NCBI RefSeq assembly: GCF_014268655.2
Contig: NZ_JABWQX020000006.1
Coordinates: forward strand, 28,511-92,510
Reading direction: 5' to 3'
DNA length: 64,000 nucleotides
Source: Pseudomonas marvdashtae
Lineage (GTDB): Bacteria; Pseudomonadota; Gammaproteobacteria; Pseudomonadales; Pseudomonadaceae
In this document: positions 43,530 through 53,051 of the stretch, one piece after another
How positions within the stretch are numbered: position 1 is the stretch's first letter
How the letters are laid out: each line of letters opens with the position of its first letter
Notes under the pieces: generated by a model
Told to the model about the DNA's origin: nothing
Databases searched by the model: none
The model's input: only the letters and a program-made list of their open reading frames with translations
Translations under genes and position numbers: made by a program

Positions 43530-44269
43530 TGGAGCGAACCTTATTTATATTTGAAGGCGAAAAAACTGAACGACTTTACTTTAAAAGCCTAGAGCGTGCT
43601 TTTTTCCCCGGCGAAGAAAGCAGACTCTTGGCTAGTTTTCAAAACGATCTCTACGAGCTCTACGCGCAAGTTGCGGAAGACGAAGACTTAGATCTTTTTG
43701 AGCTTATCAAAGAACTAAATCCAAGCGCTAACAAAGATGAGCACTTAAAAAATCTAAGACGAGATCAAGTCGGCCAAATTTACCTATTCTTTGATTTCGA
43801 GCCGAAAGACGACCAATTCACCGGAAAAAACTTACTCAATATGATACGCCGCTTCGATAACGAGACGGAACTTGGAAAGCTATTCATAAGCTATCCGATG
43901 ATTGAGGCCATTAGAGATATTGATAACCTTGATGAGTTTCTATGCAGAACAGTAGCCATATCTGACTGCGCAGGCGCTATTTATAAAAAATTGTCTGCCG
44001 ACAGGGGAAGCCACTTATATCAAGACGCAAAAAAAATAGATAAAAAAGGATGGCAATTTTTGATTGAGGCGAATCTTCGAAAGGCCAATATGCTAACTAG
44101 CGGCGAAGATGCTTTAGCACTTATTAGCGACCAAGCACCACTTGCCTTGGCGCAATTAATTAACGACTCGCCTCGCGACCCGCTTCCAGTACTCAGTGCT
44201 TTCCCAATCTTTCTTGCCGATTATTTTGGATTGGACGTTTTAAGCAGCGCTCAGCGATTCGTAAAGTAA
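43529..44269 (+). CDS. RloB/TOPRIM-like partner of the AAA ATPase
   Basis: 246 residues, translationally coupled to the ATPase. The N-terminus TLFIFEGEKTERLYFKSLE matches the RloB/AbiLii pattern EGEKTE-x-x-YF, whose Glu is the first TOPRIM acidic residue. The second acidic cluster is IYLFFDFEPKDDQF near residue 90. NETELGKLFISYPMIEAI near 118 is a further block shared by such partners. TOPRIM proteins in OLD-like defence systems cut DNA or RNA when the ATPase senses infection. The family call is from motifs; the target is unknown. Confidence 0.65.
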   Translation: MERTLFIFEGEKTERLYFKSLERAFFPGEESRLLASFQNDLYELYAQVAEDEDLDLFELIKELNPSANKDEHLKNLRRDQVGQIYLFFDFEPKDDQFTGKNLLNMIRRFDNETELGKLFISYPMIEAIRDIDNLDEFLCRTVAISDCAGAIYKKLSADRGSHLYQDAKKIDKKGWQFLIEANLRKANMLTSGEDALALISDQAPLALAQLINDSPRDPLPVLSAFPIFLADYFGLDVLSSAQRFVK

Positions 44270-44285
44270 ACCATATAGAACAGAA

Positions 44286-44328
44286 AAAAGGGAGCAGATT
44301 ACTTCTAGCATATTAATCTGTCCCTTTT
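44286..44328. terminator. Hairpin between convergent defence genes
   Basis: AAAAGGGAGCAGATTA / TTAATCTGTCCCTTTT forms a long imperfect hairpin with A- and T-runs on both sides, fit for termination on both strands. It belongs to the same sequence family as 30454-30493. Confidence 0.65.
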
Positions 44329-44380
44329 AACACATTAAATTCCTGCGGCCCGCCCTAGGCAACATATTTCAACCGTTAAG

Positions 44381-46537
44381 CTATTTGCTCATTGCGTCGT
44401 AGTGTTCAGAATATCCGCACTCTTCAAAAATCAGTCTAAGACCGTCTTTGAAAACCTGATGATCGAACTCCTTTATATCAAAAATATTCTGACCCAAGGA
44501 ATGCGACTCTCGATTCATGTACCTGTAGAAAGTAGTAAATTTATCAGTCGACAGCGCTGGCTTCTGGAAAACATTATTGAAATCTTTCTTTTGAACAAAA
44601 TTGAAGAAATATTCGATAATGTTCCGCATACAGTTTGCGATAAGCGCAGGTGGTGAAGCCTGGTCTTTTATGATCGACCAGTACGACTGGTAGTCATTCT
44701 GAATCTCCTCGTACTTCATCGGAATTACAGAGCTTCCGTTTGTATTTTTAAAGACTCTGAACAAATTCTGGGTATCTCCGCGCGTTTTATGATTCGTGTG
44801 AGTCAACTCATAGAAAAAATACAAACTATGAGTCAGCACAAAGACCTGCTTATAGAGATCATCGTTTATTAAGTACTTCTTGATCAGCTGTCCAATATTG
44901 AATACATAGAGATGAGAAAGACTAGAAATAGGATCATCAATCACAACCACCTTGGCTTGAGGGACGGCAGAGGCGGTTTTCTGTCCCTTACAAAGTTCCA
45001 TGAAGTATAGAAAGCTGATAACGGTTTTCTCACCTTCGCTCAGCGAGTGAAAGGCATTTTCTTGTTCGGTAGCTCTGGACACTCGGTAGAAGTTCTCACC
45101 ATACGGAACCACAGAAAAGCCATCGATGCCAATCTCTACCAGTCCGGCATTAATATTCTCAATTGACTCTTCAATGTTCACTGTCTGTTTTCTAAGGTTA
45201 GCGATCTTACCCTTCGATGCTGCGACATCTGCGTCAACCTTAGTGGCTTCCTGGCTTATTTTGCTGATCTCGTCTTTTAGTTCAGATGCTGACTGCGAAT
45301 AGGCAGAAATCGTCTGGTCATAATCCCAGCGCATCAGCGTCCAGAAACGAGATTTTATTCCATCTTTTGTTTTTGTCTTATTCGCCAGCTTATCATTGTG
45401 CGCGCCAATCTTATCGTTCAGATTATTGAGCAAATTATTGATCAGATTAACGGTGAGACTTGTATCGGTAAGGGTAGTCGGCGTGCTCGGGCTTTTGATT
45501 TTGTTACCAATATGTAGAATGTTTTCGCGTATCGATGCTTTCAAAGCTTCGCAGGCAATTGTCCAGGCTTCTACGAGCTCCTTATTAGCAAGCGGAGAGT
45601 TTGCGATATCTTGAATATTCAGTCTGGAGGTCAGCGCCTCATACTGAGCTTTTATCAGCTCTAATTGCTCAATATCTTGTTCGTAGGCCTCGTCGAAGAC
45701 ACGGCGTATCGAATCGATGATAGTTTTCGTGACTGTTTCTTGCTGGCAAAATGGGCAGGTTTGAGGATCTTCCTCATCTGAAATGAACTGAAGCCCTTGT
45801 TTCACCCAGTCAGAATTTCCGGCCTTCGCAATGAACTCAGCAACCGACCCCTCTTGGCTGCCAACGATGACCTTCGACCATAGTGAATCTCCCTCAATAC
45901 TCAGCCAGCCAGCAGATATAATGGGGATGGTTGTGAACGGAGCTGCACCTTCTCCCTCGATTGATGAGGCCTCCGCTTTCAAATCATCAACCGTATAGCC
46001 AGGCGCACTATCTGGCAAGGGAAGCCCGATAATATGCTGAAAAAGGAGTTCTGTTCTTTTCAAGCTTTCTAGGCAGAACTCCAGAACGCGATCACCGCCC
46101 GAGAAATTTGTTTTTATCTCCCAAACTTTACCACTTGCTTTTATCTTTTCCTGTTCCAGCTTACTGACTGCTTCGGTAGCTAACTTTAAATTATCTTGTT
46201 GAGTGATTAGGTGCTTCTCCAGTTCTTTCGTGTCAGCTTCGATTTGCTGCAGCGCAACCTTGTTTTCTTTCGAAAGGGTAAAAATTCCTTTTAGATTGTC
46301 TTCTTCGTAAAAATAGTCATTAAGAAAGCTTTGATTGTAAACAAGGATTTCACATTCTTGGCTCGTTTTTATACTGCATTTAGCAAACTTTGGTGCGCCT
46401 TGATTGTACAAAAACTCGGAAATAGTGCTCTTCCCTGCCCCGTTCAGCCCATAGATTAACGACGTCTTATTGGTAGGTGAAAAAGTGGATTGGGATTTGT
46501 AACTGGTAACCCCATCTATATTCAGTTCCTTGATCAT
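44381..46537 (-). CDS. RloC/PrrC-like AAA_13 ATPase with zinc hook, putative anticodon nuclease
   Basis: 718 residues from ATG 46537, which has TTAGGAGT upstream; the longer frame to 46642 has no good start. Walker A GLNGAGKSTISEF near 34-46, coiled coils, then a CPFC zinc-hook-like motif (PQTCPFCQQETVTKT) near 260. A second coiled coil precedes the signature HSLSEGEKTVISF near 490, Walker B KVVVIDDPISSLSH near 525, and the switch His in VLTHSLYFF near 560. The C-terminal ~120 residues hold MRNIIEYFFNF and, about 35 residues on, YRYMNRESHS. This is the Arg-x3-Glu plus His order of PrrC/RloC anticodon nucleases and also a HEPN-type Arg-x6-His. The gene is A+T-rich like the facing pair. Confidence 0.75.
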   Translation of the reverse strand: MIKELNIDGVTSYKSQSTFSPTNKTSLIYGLNGAGKSTISEFLYNQGAPKFAKCSIKTSQECEILVYNQSFLNDYFYEEDNLKGIFTLSKENKVALQQIEADTKELEKHLITQQDNLKLATEAVSKLEQEKIKASGKVWEIKTNFSGGDRVLEFCLESLKRTELLFQHIIGLPLPDSAPGYTVDDLKAEASSIEGEGAAPFTTIPIISAGWLSIEGDSLWSKVIVGSQEGSVAEFIAKAGNSDWVKQGLQFISDEEDPQTCPFCQQETVTKTIIDSIRRVFDEAYEQDIEQLELIKAQYEALTSRLNIQDIANSPLANKELVEAWTIACEALKASIRENILHIGNKIKSPSTPTTLTDTSLTVNLINNLLNNLNDKIGAHNDKLANKTKTKDGIKSRFWTLMRWDYDQTISAYSQSASELKDEISKISQEATKVDADVAASKGKIANLRKQTVNIEESIENINAGLVEIGIDGFSVVPYGENFYRVSRATEQENAFHSLSEGEKTVISFLYFMELCKGQKTASAVPQAKVVVIDDPISSLSHLYVFNIGQLIKKYLINDDLYKQVFVLTHSLYFFYELTHTNHKTRGDTQNLFRVFKNTNGSSVIPMKYEEIQNDYQSYWSIIKDQASPPALIANCMRNIIEYFFNFVQKKDFNNVFQKPALSTDKFTTFYRYMNRESHSLGQNIFDIKEFDHQVFKDGLRLIFEECGYSEHYDAMSK

Positions 46538-46662
46538 GACGAGACTCCTAAGGGCTAAGTGGCTTTGCGCCATCTCTGTTGGCCAAAAGCAGCATAGGCG
46601 AGCCGGGAGATGCCTGCCACCCGGCCACGACAAATAGGCCAATTAGCGCATTAGGGACCGCA

Positions 46663-46854
46663 TTAGGGGACGGATTTATTTTTTCTGACATTAAATCGGC
46701 CCATTGGCTTGGGAAACCGATCGAGCAGAAAGGACAGCACCAGCGCAATGATCATTTGGGTAATTTCGAACACGCATGTTTCCAGTCGGGTCTTGATGAT
46801 CAATATCGAGAGGGTGCGTTGGGGACCAATGCTGAAGCGGTGAATGCCTGTCAG
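46663..46854 (-). pseudogene. Membrane-protein fragment without start codon
   Basis: An open frame of 63 codons reads HRFSIGPQRTLSILIIKTR and then FEITQMIIALVLSFLLDRFP, with a hydrophobic helix near the end. It begins after a stop with no usable start; the only ATG leaves 31 codons. It ends in the GGGGACGGATTTATTTTTT sequence related to the hairpin elements nearby. It is probably the relic of a gene cut by the arrival of the island or of a small mobile element. Confidence 0.3.
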
Positions 46855-46889
46855 TTAAGCAGCCAGACAGACCGCATTCGCTGTTTGGG

Positions 46890-46928
46890 GCTGCTGCGCA
46901 GCCCAGCGGGGATAAATCCCCTCGCCAC
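46890..46928. repeat. REP element
   Basis: GCTGCTGCGCAGCCCAGCGGGG then ATAAATCCCCTCGCCAC: the right half of a variant REPIN. With the next REP (47021) it fills most of the 46538-47057 space, which has no convincing intact gene. Confidence 0.6.
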
Positions 46929-47020
46929 AGCGTTTTGTGTGCTGGCTGTTTGGCGGGCGGGTGTTGAGAATGCGGTGGGCTTTTTTGTGGGTGCTTCGCA
47001 CTGGAGCGCCAGCCCGGTCA

Positions 47021-47044
47021 AGCGGGAGCAAGCTCCCTCGCCAC
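47021..47044. repeat. REP element, right arm
   Basis: AGCGGGAGCAAGCTCCCTCGCCAC, the inverse of the GTGGCGAGGGAGC arm, 14 bases before the end of the TPR gene. Confidence 0.75.
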
Positions 47045-47057
47045 GGGTGCGTGGCGT

Positions 47058-47369
47058 TCAGGAATGGCGATCCAGCTTCTTCAGAAACACCGTCATCTCT
47101 TTTTCTGCCTGCTTATCGCCATGCGCTCGGGCGGCTTCCAAACCTTGTTCCCAGGCTTGGCGAGCCGCCGCAGCATCGCCTCGGCCCTGATGAGCCTTGC
47201 CCAACAGCTTCCATGCCGCCGAATACTTGGGGTCGAATTCGACGCAGCGTTGGAGGTGTTCGGCGGCGCGGGGGAATTCGCCTAGGTCGAGGTAACCTTT
47301 GCCCAGGCCGAAGCGCAGCAGGGCGTTGTCCACGCCCTTGGCGAGCATTTTTTCCAGGGAGTCGAGCAT
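47058..47369 (-). CDS. Small tetratricopeptide-repeat protein
   Basis: 103 residues made of about two and a half TPR units: LLRFGLGKGYLDLGEFPRAAEHLQRCVEFDP, then AAWKLLGKAHQGRGDAAAARQAWEQGLEAA, with the usual Gly/Ala and Pro positions. No signal peptide. A soluble adaptor is likely; partners are unknown. It is separated from trkA by a 111-base repeat element, so it is probably transcribed alone. Confidence 0.85.
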   Translation of the reverse strand: MLDSLEKMLAKGVDNALLRFGLGKGYLDLGEFPRAAEHLQRCVEFDPKYSAAWKLLGKAHQGRGDAAAARQAWEQGLEAARAHGDKQAEKEMTVFLKKLDRHS

Positions 47370-47410
47370 GGCGGCGTCCTTATCGGTTGTGTCAGTGATT
47401 GACCGGTTGA

Positions 47411-47521
47411 GATCGTTCCCACGCTCTGCGTGGGAATGCCTCTACGGACGCTCTGCGTTCGGCTCTTGAGGGAACGCGGAGCGTCCCTGGCTGCATTCCC
47501 ACGCGGAGCGTGGGAACGATC
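47411..47521. repeat. GATCGTTCCCACGC nested inverted-repeat element, full form
   Basis: Outer arms GATCGTTCCCACGC and GCGTGGGAACGATC, with inner GGACGCTCTGCGTTC and GGAACGCGGAGCGTCC. It has the same architecture as 29700-29813, and lies between trkA and the TPR gene. Confidence 0.8.
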
Positions 47522-47534
47522 AGTACGGTGGGGG

Positions 47535-48908
47535 TTAGAAAAAGCTCAACCCCACATGGAACAGCTTCTCGACATCGCGAATGTGCTTTTTATCCACCAG
47601 GAACAGGATCACGTGGTCGCCGGTCTGGATCACGGTGCCGTCATGGGCGATCAGCACTTGTTCGTCGCGGATGATCGCGCCGATGGTGGTGCCGGGCGGC
47701 AGGCCGATGTCGCGGATGGCTTTGCCGATCACTTTGCTGGATTTGGCGTCGCCGTGGGCAATGGCCTCGATGGCTTCGGCCGCGCCGCGGCGCAGGGAGT
47801 GGACGCTGACGATGTCGCCGCGGCGCACGTGGGCCAGCAGGGTGCCGATGGTTGCCAGTTGCGGGCTGATGGCGATGTCGATGTCGCCGCCCTGGATCAG
47901 GTCGACGTAGGCCGGGTTGTTGATGATGGTCATGACTTTCTTGGCGCCCAGGCGCTTGGCCAGTAGCGATGACATGATGTTGGCTTCGTCGTCGTTGGTC
48001 AGGGCCAGGAAGATGTCGGCGTCGGCGATGTTTTCTTCCAGCAGCAGGTCGCGGTCGGAGGCGCTGCCTTGCAGGACCACGGTGCTGTCGAGGGTGTCGG
48101 AGAGGTAGCGGCAGCGCGCCGGGTTCATCTCGATGATCTTGACTTGGTAGCGGCTTTCGATGGCTTCGGCCAGGCGTTCGCCGATCTGGCCGCCGCCGGC
48201 GATGACGATGCGCTTGTAGTTCTCGTCGAGGCGGCGCATTTCGCTCATGACTGCGCGAATATTCGCCTTGGCGGCGATGAAGAATACTTCGTCGTCGGCT
48301 TCGATCACCGTGTCGCCCTGGGGCAGGATCGGCCGGTCACGGCGGAAAATCGCTGCAACGCGGGTTTCTACATTGGGCATGTGCTCGCGCAGTTGGCGCA
48401 GTTGCTGGCCCACCAGCGGGCCGCCGTAGTAGGCCTTGACCGCCACCAGTTGCGCCTTGCCTTCGGCGAAGTCGATCACCTGCAAGGCGCCGGGGTGTTC
48501 GATCAGGCGCTTGATGTAGTTGGTCACCACCTGCTCGGGGCTGATCAGCACGTCCACCGGGATCGCTTCGTTGTCGAACAGGTCGGCGCGAGTCAGGTAG
48601 GCGGCTTCGCGCACCCGGGCGATTTTGGTTGGGGTGTGGAACAGCGTGTGGGCGACCTGGCAGGCGACCATGTTGGTTTCGTCGCTGTTGGTCACGGCCA
48701 CGAGCATGTCGGCGTCGTCGGCGCCGGCCTGGCGCAATACGGTAGGCAACGAGCCGCGGCCTTGCACGGTGCGGATGTCGAGGCGGTCGCCGAGGTCGCG
48801 CAGGCGTTCGCCGTCGGTGTCGACCACGGTGATGTCGTTGGCCTCGCTGGCCAGATGTTCCGCCAGCGAACCGCCGACCTGCCCTGCACCGAGGATGATG
48901 ATTTTCAT
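47535..48908 (-). CDS. trkA: Trk potassium transport regulatory NAD-binding protein
   Basis: 457 residues with two tandem RCK units. Each has a Rossmann NAD site ([18 protein letters not shown] at 3-20; [18 protein letters not shown] near 232) with an acidic end of beta-2 (VVDTD; IIEMN), followed by a TrkA-C domain. It gates the Trk potassium channel subunits from the cytoplasm. It is the last gene of def-fmt-rsmB-trkA, the same order as in P. aeruginosa. Confidence 0.96.
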   Translation of the reverse strand: MKIIILGAGQVGGSLAEHLASEANDITVVDTDGERLRDLGDRLDIRTVQGRGSLPTVLRQAGADDADMLVAVTNSDETNMVACQVAHTLFHTPTKIARVREAAYLTRADLFDNEAIPVDVLISPEQVVTNYIKRLIEHPGALQVIDFAEGKAQLVAVKAYYGGPLVGQQLRQLREHMPNVETRVAAIFRRDRPILPQGDTVIEADDEVFFIAAKANIRAVMSEMRRLDENYKRIVIAGGGQIGERLAEAIESRYQVKIIEMNPARCRYLSDTLDSTVVLQGSASDRDLLLEENIADADIFLALTNDDEANIMSSLLAKRLGAKKVMTIINNPAYVDLIQGGDIDIAISPQLATIGTLLAHVRRGDIVSVHSLRRGAAEAIEAIAHGDAKSSKVIGKAIRDIGLPPGTTIGAIIRDEQVLIAHDGTVIQTGDHVILFLVDKKHIRDVEKLFHVGLSFF

Positions 48909-48930
48909 CCAGTCACTCCTATCGAATCGG

Positions 48931-50241
48931 TTAACCGCGTGCGGCGGCGATCTTGATCAGCTTGGCGTAGTAGAACCCGTCGTGCCCGCCTTCCTGGGCC
49001 AGCAACTGGCGGCCGTGTGGCTGCTTGAGGCCGGCCTGGGTGGCGATGTCCAGTTCCCGGGCGCCCGGGGTGCGGGCGAGGAAGGCTTCGATCACTTCGG
49101 TGTTCTCGGTCGGCAAGGTCGAGCAGGTGGCGTACAGCAACATGCCGCCCACGTCGAGGGTCAGCCATAAAGCGTCGAGCAATTCACCTTGCAACTGCGC
49201 CAACGCGGCGATGTCGTCCGGTTGGCGGGTGAGCTTGATGTCCGGATGACGACGGATCACGCCGGTGGCCGAGCAGGGCGCGTCGAGCAGGATGCGCTGG
49301 AATGGCTTGCCGTCCCACCAAGCCGCCGTATCGCGACCGTCGGCGGCGAACAGCTCGGCGTCCAGGCCCAGGCGTGCAAGGTTTTCCTTCACCCGCACCA
49401 GGCGCTTGGCCTCCAGGTCCACCGCCACCACGCCGGCCAGCTTCGGTTCGGCTTCGAGGATGTGACAGGTCTTGCCCCCCGGCGCGCAGCAGGCGTCGAG
49501 CACCCGTTGGCCGGGCGCCAGCTCCAGCAGGTCGGCGGCCAGTTGGGCGGCTTCGTCCTGGACGCTGATCCAGCCCTCGGCAAAACCCGGCAATGCACGT
49601 ACGTCACCCGGAGTTTCCAGGACGATGCCGTCGCGGCTGTACTGGCATGGGATGGCCGGGATGCCGGCCTCGCCCAGTAACGCCAGGTAGGCATCGCGGC
49701 TGTGATGACGGCGATTGACCCGCAGGATCATCGGCGGATGGGCGTTGTTGGCGGCGCAGATGGCTTCCCATTGCTCGGGCCAGAACGCCTTGAGGGATTT
49801 CTGCAACCAGCGCGGGTGGGCGGTGCGCACCACCGGGTCGTGCTCCAGCTCGGCCAGCAGGGTTTCGCTTTCGCGCTGGGCGCGGCGCAACACAGCGTTG
49901 ATCAGGGCCTTGGCCCAGGGCTTTTTCAGCTTGTCGGCGCAGCCCACGGTTTCGCCGATGGCGGCGTGGGCAGGGACGCGGGTGTAGAGCAGTTGATAGA
50001 GCCCCACCAGCAGCAGCGCTTCGACGTCGGCATCGGCGGCCTTGAACGGTTTCTGCAACAGCTTGGCCGCGAGGGCCGAGAGGCGCGGTTGCCAGCGGGC
50101 GGTGCCGAACGCCAGGTCCTGAGTGAAACCGCGATCACGGTCTTCGACCTTGTCCAGTTGGGTCGGCAAGGAACTGTTCAGCGAGGCTTTGCCGCTGAGG
50201 ACGGCGGCAAGTGCCTTGGCGGCGGCCAGACGCGGGTTCAT
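48931..50241 (-). CDS. rsmB: 16S rRNA m5C967 methyltransferase
   Basis: 436 residues. An N-terminal NusB-like RNA-binding domain (to ~140, with [16 protein letters not shown]) is followed by the SAM-dependent domain: motif [18 protein letters not shown] near 253, motif IV Cys in [19 protein letters not shown] near 322, and the catalytic Cys in [16 protein letters not shown] near 375. It overlaps fmt by 4 bases (ATGA). Confidence 0.96.
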   Translation of the reverse strand: MNPRLAAAKALAAVLSGKASLNSSLPTQLDKVEDRDRGFTQDLAFGTARWQPRLSALAAKLLQKPFKAADADVEALLLVGLYQLLYTRVPAHAAIGETVGCADKLKKPWAKALINAVLRRAQRESETLLAELEHDPVVRTAHPRWLQKSLKAFWPEQWEAICAANNAHPPMILRVNRRHHSRDAYLALLGEAGIPAIPCQYSRDGIVLETPGDVRALPGFAEGWISVQDEAAQLAADLLELAPGQRVLDACCAPGGKTCHILEAEPKLAGVVAVDLEAKRLVRVKENLARLGLDAELFAADGRDTAAWWDGKPFQRILLDAPCSATGVIRRHPDIKLTRQPDDIAALAQLQGELLDALWLTLDVGGMLLYATCSTLPTENTEVIEAFLARTPGARELDIATQAGLKQPHGRQLLAQEGGHDGFYYAKLIKIAAARG

Positions 50242-51197
50242 GAAGCGTCCGCCGCTTGGCCGAGATGGGTGCCGACGGCAAATTTCTCACGACGGCTGTT
50301 GAACAGGTCGCTGAAGTTCAGCGCCTTGCCGCCGGGCAGTTGCAGGCGCGTCAGGCACAACGCCTGTTCGCCGCAGGCAACGACGAGGCCGTCCTTGCTG
50401 GCGCTGAGGATTTCACCGGGTGCGCCCTTCCCTTCGGCGCAGCTGGCCGCCAGCACTTTCAAGGCTTCGCCGTTCAAGGTGCTGTGACAGATCGGCCACG
50501 GGTTGAAGGCCCGTACCAGGCGCTCCAGCTCGACGGCCGGGCGGCTCCAGTCGATGCGGGCTTCGTCTTTGTTGAGTTTGTGCGCGTAGGTGGCGAGGCT
50601 GTCGTCCTGCACTTCGCCCTCCAACGTGCCAGCGGCCAGGCCGGCAATGGCTTCGACCACCGCGAGCGGGCCGATCAGCGCGAGGCGGTCATGCAGGCTG
50701 CCGCCGGTGTCTTCAGCGCTGATGGGAGTGCTGGCCTTGAGCAGCATCGGCCCGGTGTCCAGGCCGGCTTCCATGCGCATCACGGTCACGCCACTCTCGG
50801 CATCGCCCGCTTCCACGGCGCGCTGGATCGGCGCGGCTCCGCGCCAACGCGGCAGCAGCGAGGCGTGGCTGTTGATGCAACCCAGGCGCGGGATGTCCAG
50901 CACCACTTGCGGCAGGATCAGGCCGTAGGCGACCACCACCATCAAGTCCGGCTTCAGCACCGCCAGTTCGGCTTGGGCTTGCGCGTCGCGCAGGGTCGGC
51001 GGTTGCAGGACTGGCAGGCCGTTTTCCAAGGCCAGTTGCTTGACCGGGCTGGGCATCAGTTTTTGCCCGCGACCGGCCGGCCGGTCCGGCTGGGTGTAGA
51101 CCGCGACGATCTCATGGGGGCTGGCCAGCAGGGCCTTGAGGTGTTCGGCGGCAAATTCGGGAGTGCCGGCAAAGACGATGCGCAGTGGCTCAGTCAT
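50238..51197 (-). CDS. fmt: Methionyl-tRNA formyltransferase
   Basis: 319 residues. N-terminal [17 protein letters not shown], the formyl-folate active site [18 protein letters not shown] near 105-122 with Asn and His, and [13 protein letters not shown] near 140-152 with the catalytic Asp. A C-terminal OB-fold tRNA-binding domain follows. It formylates initiator Met-tRNA. The def gene lies 71 bases upstream, with an intrinsic terminator-like hairpin between them. Confidence 0.97.
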   Translation of the reverse strand: MTEPLRIVFAGTPEFAAEHLKALLASPHEIVAVYTQPDRPAGRGQKLMPSPVKQLALENGLPVLQPPTLRDAQAQAELAVLKPDLMVVVAYGLILPQVVLDIPRLGCINSHASLLPRWRGAAPIQRAVEAGDAESGVTVMRMEAGLDTGPMLLKASTPISAEDTGGSLHDRLALIGPLAVVEAIAGLAAGTLEGEVQDDSLATYAHKLNKDEARIDWSRPAVELERLVRAFNPWPICHSTLNGEALKVLAASCAEGKGAPGEILSASKDGLVVACGEQALCLTRLQLPGGKALNFSDLFNSRREKFAVGTHLGQAADAS

Positions 51198-51233
51198 GGG
51201 AAGCTCTCAATTACAAAGCAGTCGCAAAAAGAA

Positions 51234-51257
51234 AAAGGCTTGCCGCGGCAAGCCTTT
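51234..51257 (-). terminator. Intrinsic terminator between def and fmt
   Basis: On the minus strand AAAGGCTTGCC-GC-GGCAAGCCTTT is followed by TTCTTTTTG. It lies 11 bases after the def stop and 36 before the fmt start, so only part of the transcripts may reach fmt-rsmB-trkA. Confidence 0.75.
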
Positions 51258-51268
51258 GAAGAAGAGCA

Positions 51269-51775
51269 TCAAGCGTTCTGGCGATGGATCTTTTCCAGTT
51301 TTTTCTTGATCCGGTCACGCTTGAGATTAGACAGGTAATCGACGAACAACTTGCCGTTGAGGTGGTCGCATTCGTGCTGGATGCACACCGCCAGCAGGCC
51401 TTCGGCGATCAGTTCGTAAGGCTGGCCGTCACGGTCCAGGGCCTTGATCTTGACCTTCTGCGGACGGTCGACGTTTTCGTAGAAACCGGGCACCGACAGG
51501 CAGCCTTCCTGGTACTGCTCCATCTCGTCGGTGAGGGTTTCGAACTCGGGGTTGATGAACACCCGGGGCTCGCTGCGGTCTTCGGAGAGGTCCATGACGA
51601 CGATACGCTTGTGCACGTTGACCTGGGTCGCGGCGAGACCGATGCCTGGCGCCTCATACATTGTTTCAAACATGTCATCGACCAGCTGACGCACTTCGTC
51701 GTCCACTACGGCCACTGGTTTGGCGATAGTGCGTAGGCGCGGGTCCGGAAATTCGAGAATGTTCAAAATGGCCAT
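51269..51775 (-). CDS. def: Peptide deformylase
   Basis: 168 residues from [16 protein letters not shown]; the longer frame to 51958 runs into the divergent promoter region. All three metal motifs are present: GIGLAATQV (45-53), EGCLSVPG with the Cys ligand, and QHECDHLNG with both His. It removes formyl from new proteins with a ferrous ion. It is divergent from the LysM gene across a 170-base space. Confidence 0.97.
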   Translation of the reverse strand: MAILNILEFPDPRLRTIAKPVAVVDDEVRQLVDDMFETMYEAPGIGLAATQVNVHKRIVVMDLSEDRSEPRVFINPEFETLTDEMEQYQEGCLSVPGFYENVDRPQKVKIKALDRDGQPYELIAEGLLAVCIQHECDHLNGKLFVDYLSNLKRDRIKKKLEKIHRQNA

Positions 51776-51945
51776 AAGCTTGATAAATGCACGTGTGAGG
51801 TAAAGTCGGGTGGCTGGCCTGGCGTGTGTCGGGATGCAGGCTACCGTTGTAAAACGTTGCTCTTGTGGAACATAGCTCCGCAGGGTAGCGAGCCACGGGG
51901 GCTCTGGCGTTTTACGCGAACGCACATAATAAAGGGATTCACCGC

Positions 51946-52971
51946 ATGAGGAAATCACTACTCGCCCTGCTGCTCCTGGCTTCGGCCGGTATCGCGCACG
52001 GGCAAGTGCAACTTCGGGAAGGTTTTCCGCAGCAATACACAGTGGTCCAGGGGGATACGCTGTGGGACATTTCCGGCAAATACCTGCGCGAACCCTGGAA
52101 ATGGCCCGAGCTTTGGCAGGCCAACCCGCAGATCGAAAACCCCAACCTGATTTATCCGGGCGACACCCTGTCGCTGGTCTACGTCAACGGCCAGCCACGG
52201 CTGACGCTCAATCGCGGCGTCTCGCGCGGCACCATCAAATTATCGCCGCGCGTGCGCAGTTCGCCGGTAGCCGACGCCATCCCCAGCATTCCCCTGCAAG
52301 CCATCAACAGTTTTTTGCTGAGCAACCGCATCGTCGACACAGCGGAAGCCTTCAACACGGCGCCGTATATCGTCGCAGGCGATGCCGAGCGCGTGCTCAG
52401 CGGCACCGGTGATCGTATCTTCGCCCGCGGCGATTTCGATCCGAGCCAGCCGGCGTACGGCATCTTCCGCCAGGGCAAGGTCTACACCGACCCCGAGACC
52501 AAGGAATTTTTGGGCATCAACGCCGATGACATCGGCAGCGGTGAAATCGTCGCCACCGAAGGCGACGTCACCACCCTGGCCCTGCAACGCACCACGCAAG
52601 AGGTGCGCCTCGGTGATCGCCTGTTCAGCGGCGAAGAACGCTCGATCAATTCGACGTTCATGCCCAGCGCGCCGAAATCCGATATCAATGGCTTGATTCT
52701 CGACGTGCCACGGGGCGTAACGCAGATCGGCGCGCTGGACGTGGTCACCCTGAACAAGGGGCGGCGCGACGGGCTGGCCGAAGGCAACGTCCTGGCCGTG
52801 ATGAAGACCGGCGAAACGGTGCGTGACCGGATCACGGGCGCGCCGGTGAAGATCCCCGACGAGCGCGCCGGCCTGCTGATGGTGTTCCGCACCTACGACA
52901 AGCTCAGTTATGGCCTGGTCCTGTATGCCTCGCGGTCGCTGGCGGTGCTCGACAAGGTGCGCAATCCATAA
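51946..52971 (+). CDS. LysM-domain exported protein
   Basis: 341 residues. A signal peptide ([16 protein letters not shown]) is followed at once by one LysM domain ([18 protein letters not shown] to [16 protein letters not shown], about 25-80), which binds peptidoglycan. The remaining ~250 residues are beta-rich, with [18 protein letters not shown] and [31 protein letters not shown], as in the PA0020 family. A cell-wall role is likely. It is upstream of dprA in the conserved order. Confidence 0.92.
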   Translation: MRKSLLALLLLASAGIAHGQVQLREGFPQQYTVVQGDTLWDISGKYLREPWKWPELWQANPQIENPNLIYPGDTLSLVYVNGQPRLTLNRGVSRGTIKLSPRVRSSPVADAIPSIPLQAINSFLLSNRIVDTAEAFNTAPYIVAGDAERVLSGTGDRIFARGDFDPSQPAYGIFRQGKVYTDPETKEFLGINADDIGSGEIVATEGDVTTLALQRTTQEVRLGDRLFSGEERSINSTFMPSAPKSDINGLILDVPRGVTQIGALDVVTLNKGRRDGLAEGNVLAVMKTGETVRDRITGAPVKIPDERAGLLMVFRTYDKLSYGLVLYASRSLAVLDKVRNP

Positions 52972-53051
52972 CGGGTCTCACAAGTTACCAACAGAGTTAT
53001 CCACAGCTTGTCCTCGTTTGAACGGGGTCACTAACGATCAAGGATTGATCT

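Noticed and set aside
52997..53005. TTATCCACA, a DnaA-box match before dprA
   Set aside because: It is a single copy with no cluster or A+T-rich unwinding region, so not an origin; the window is near oriC by synteny only.
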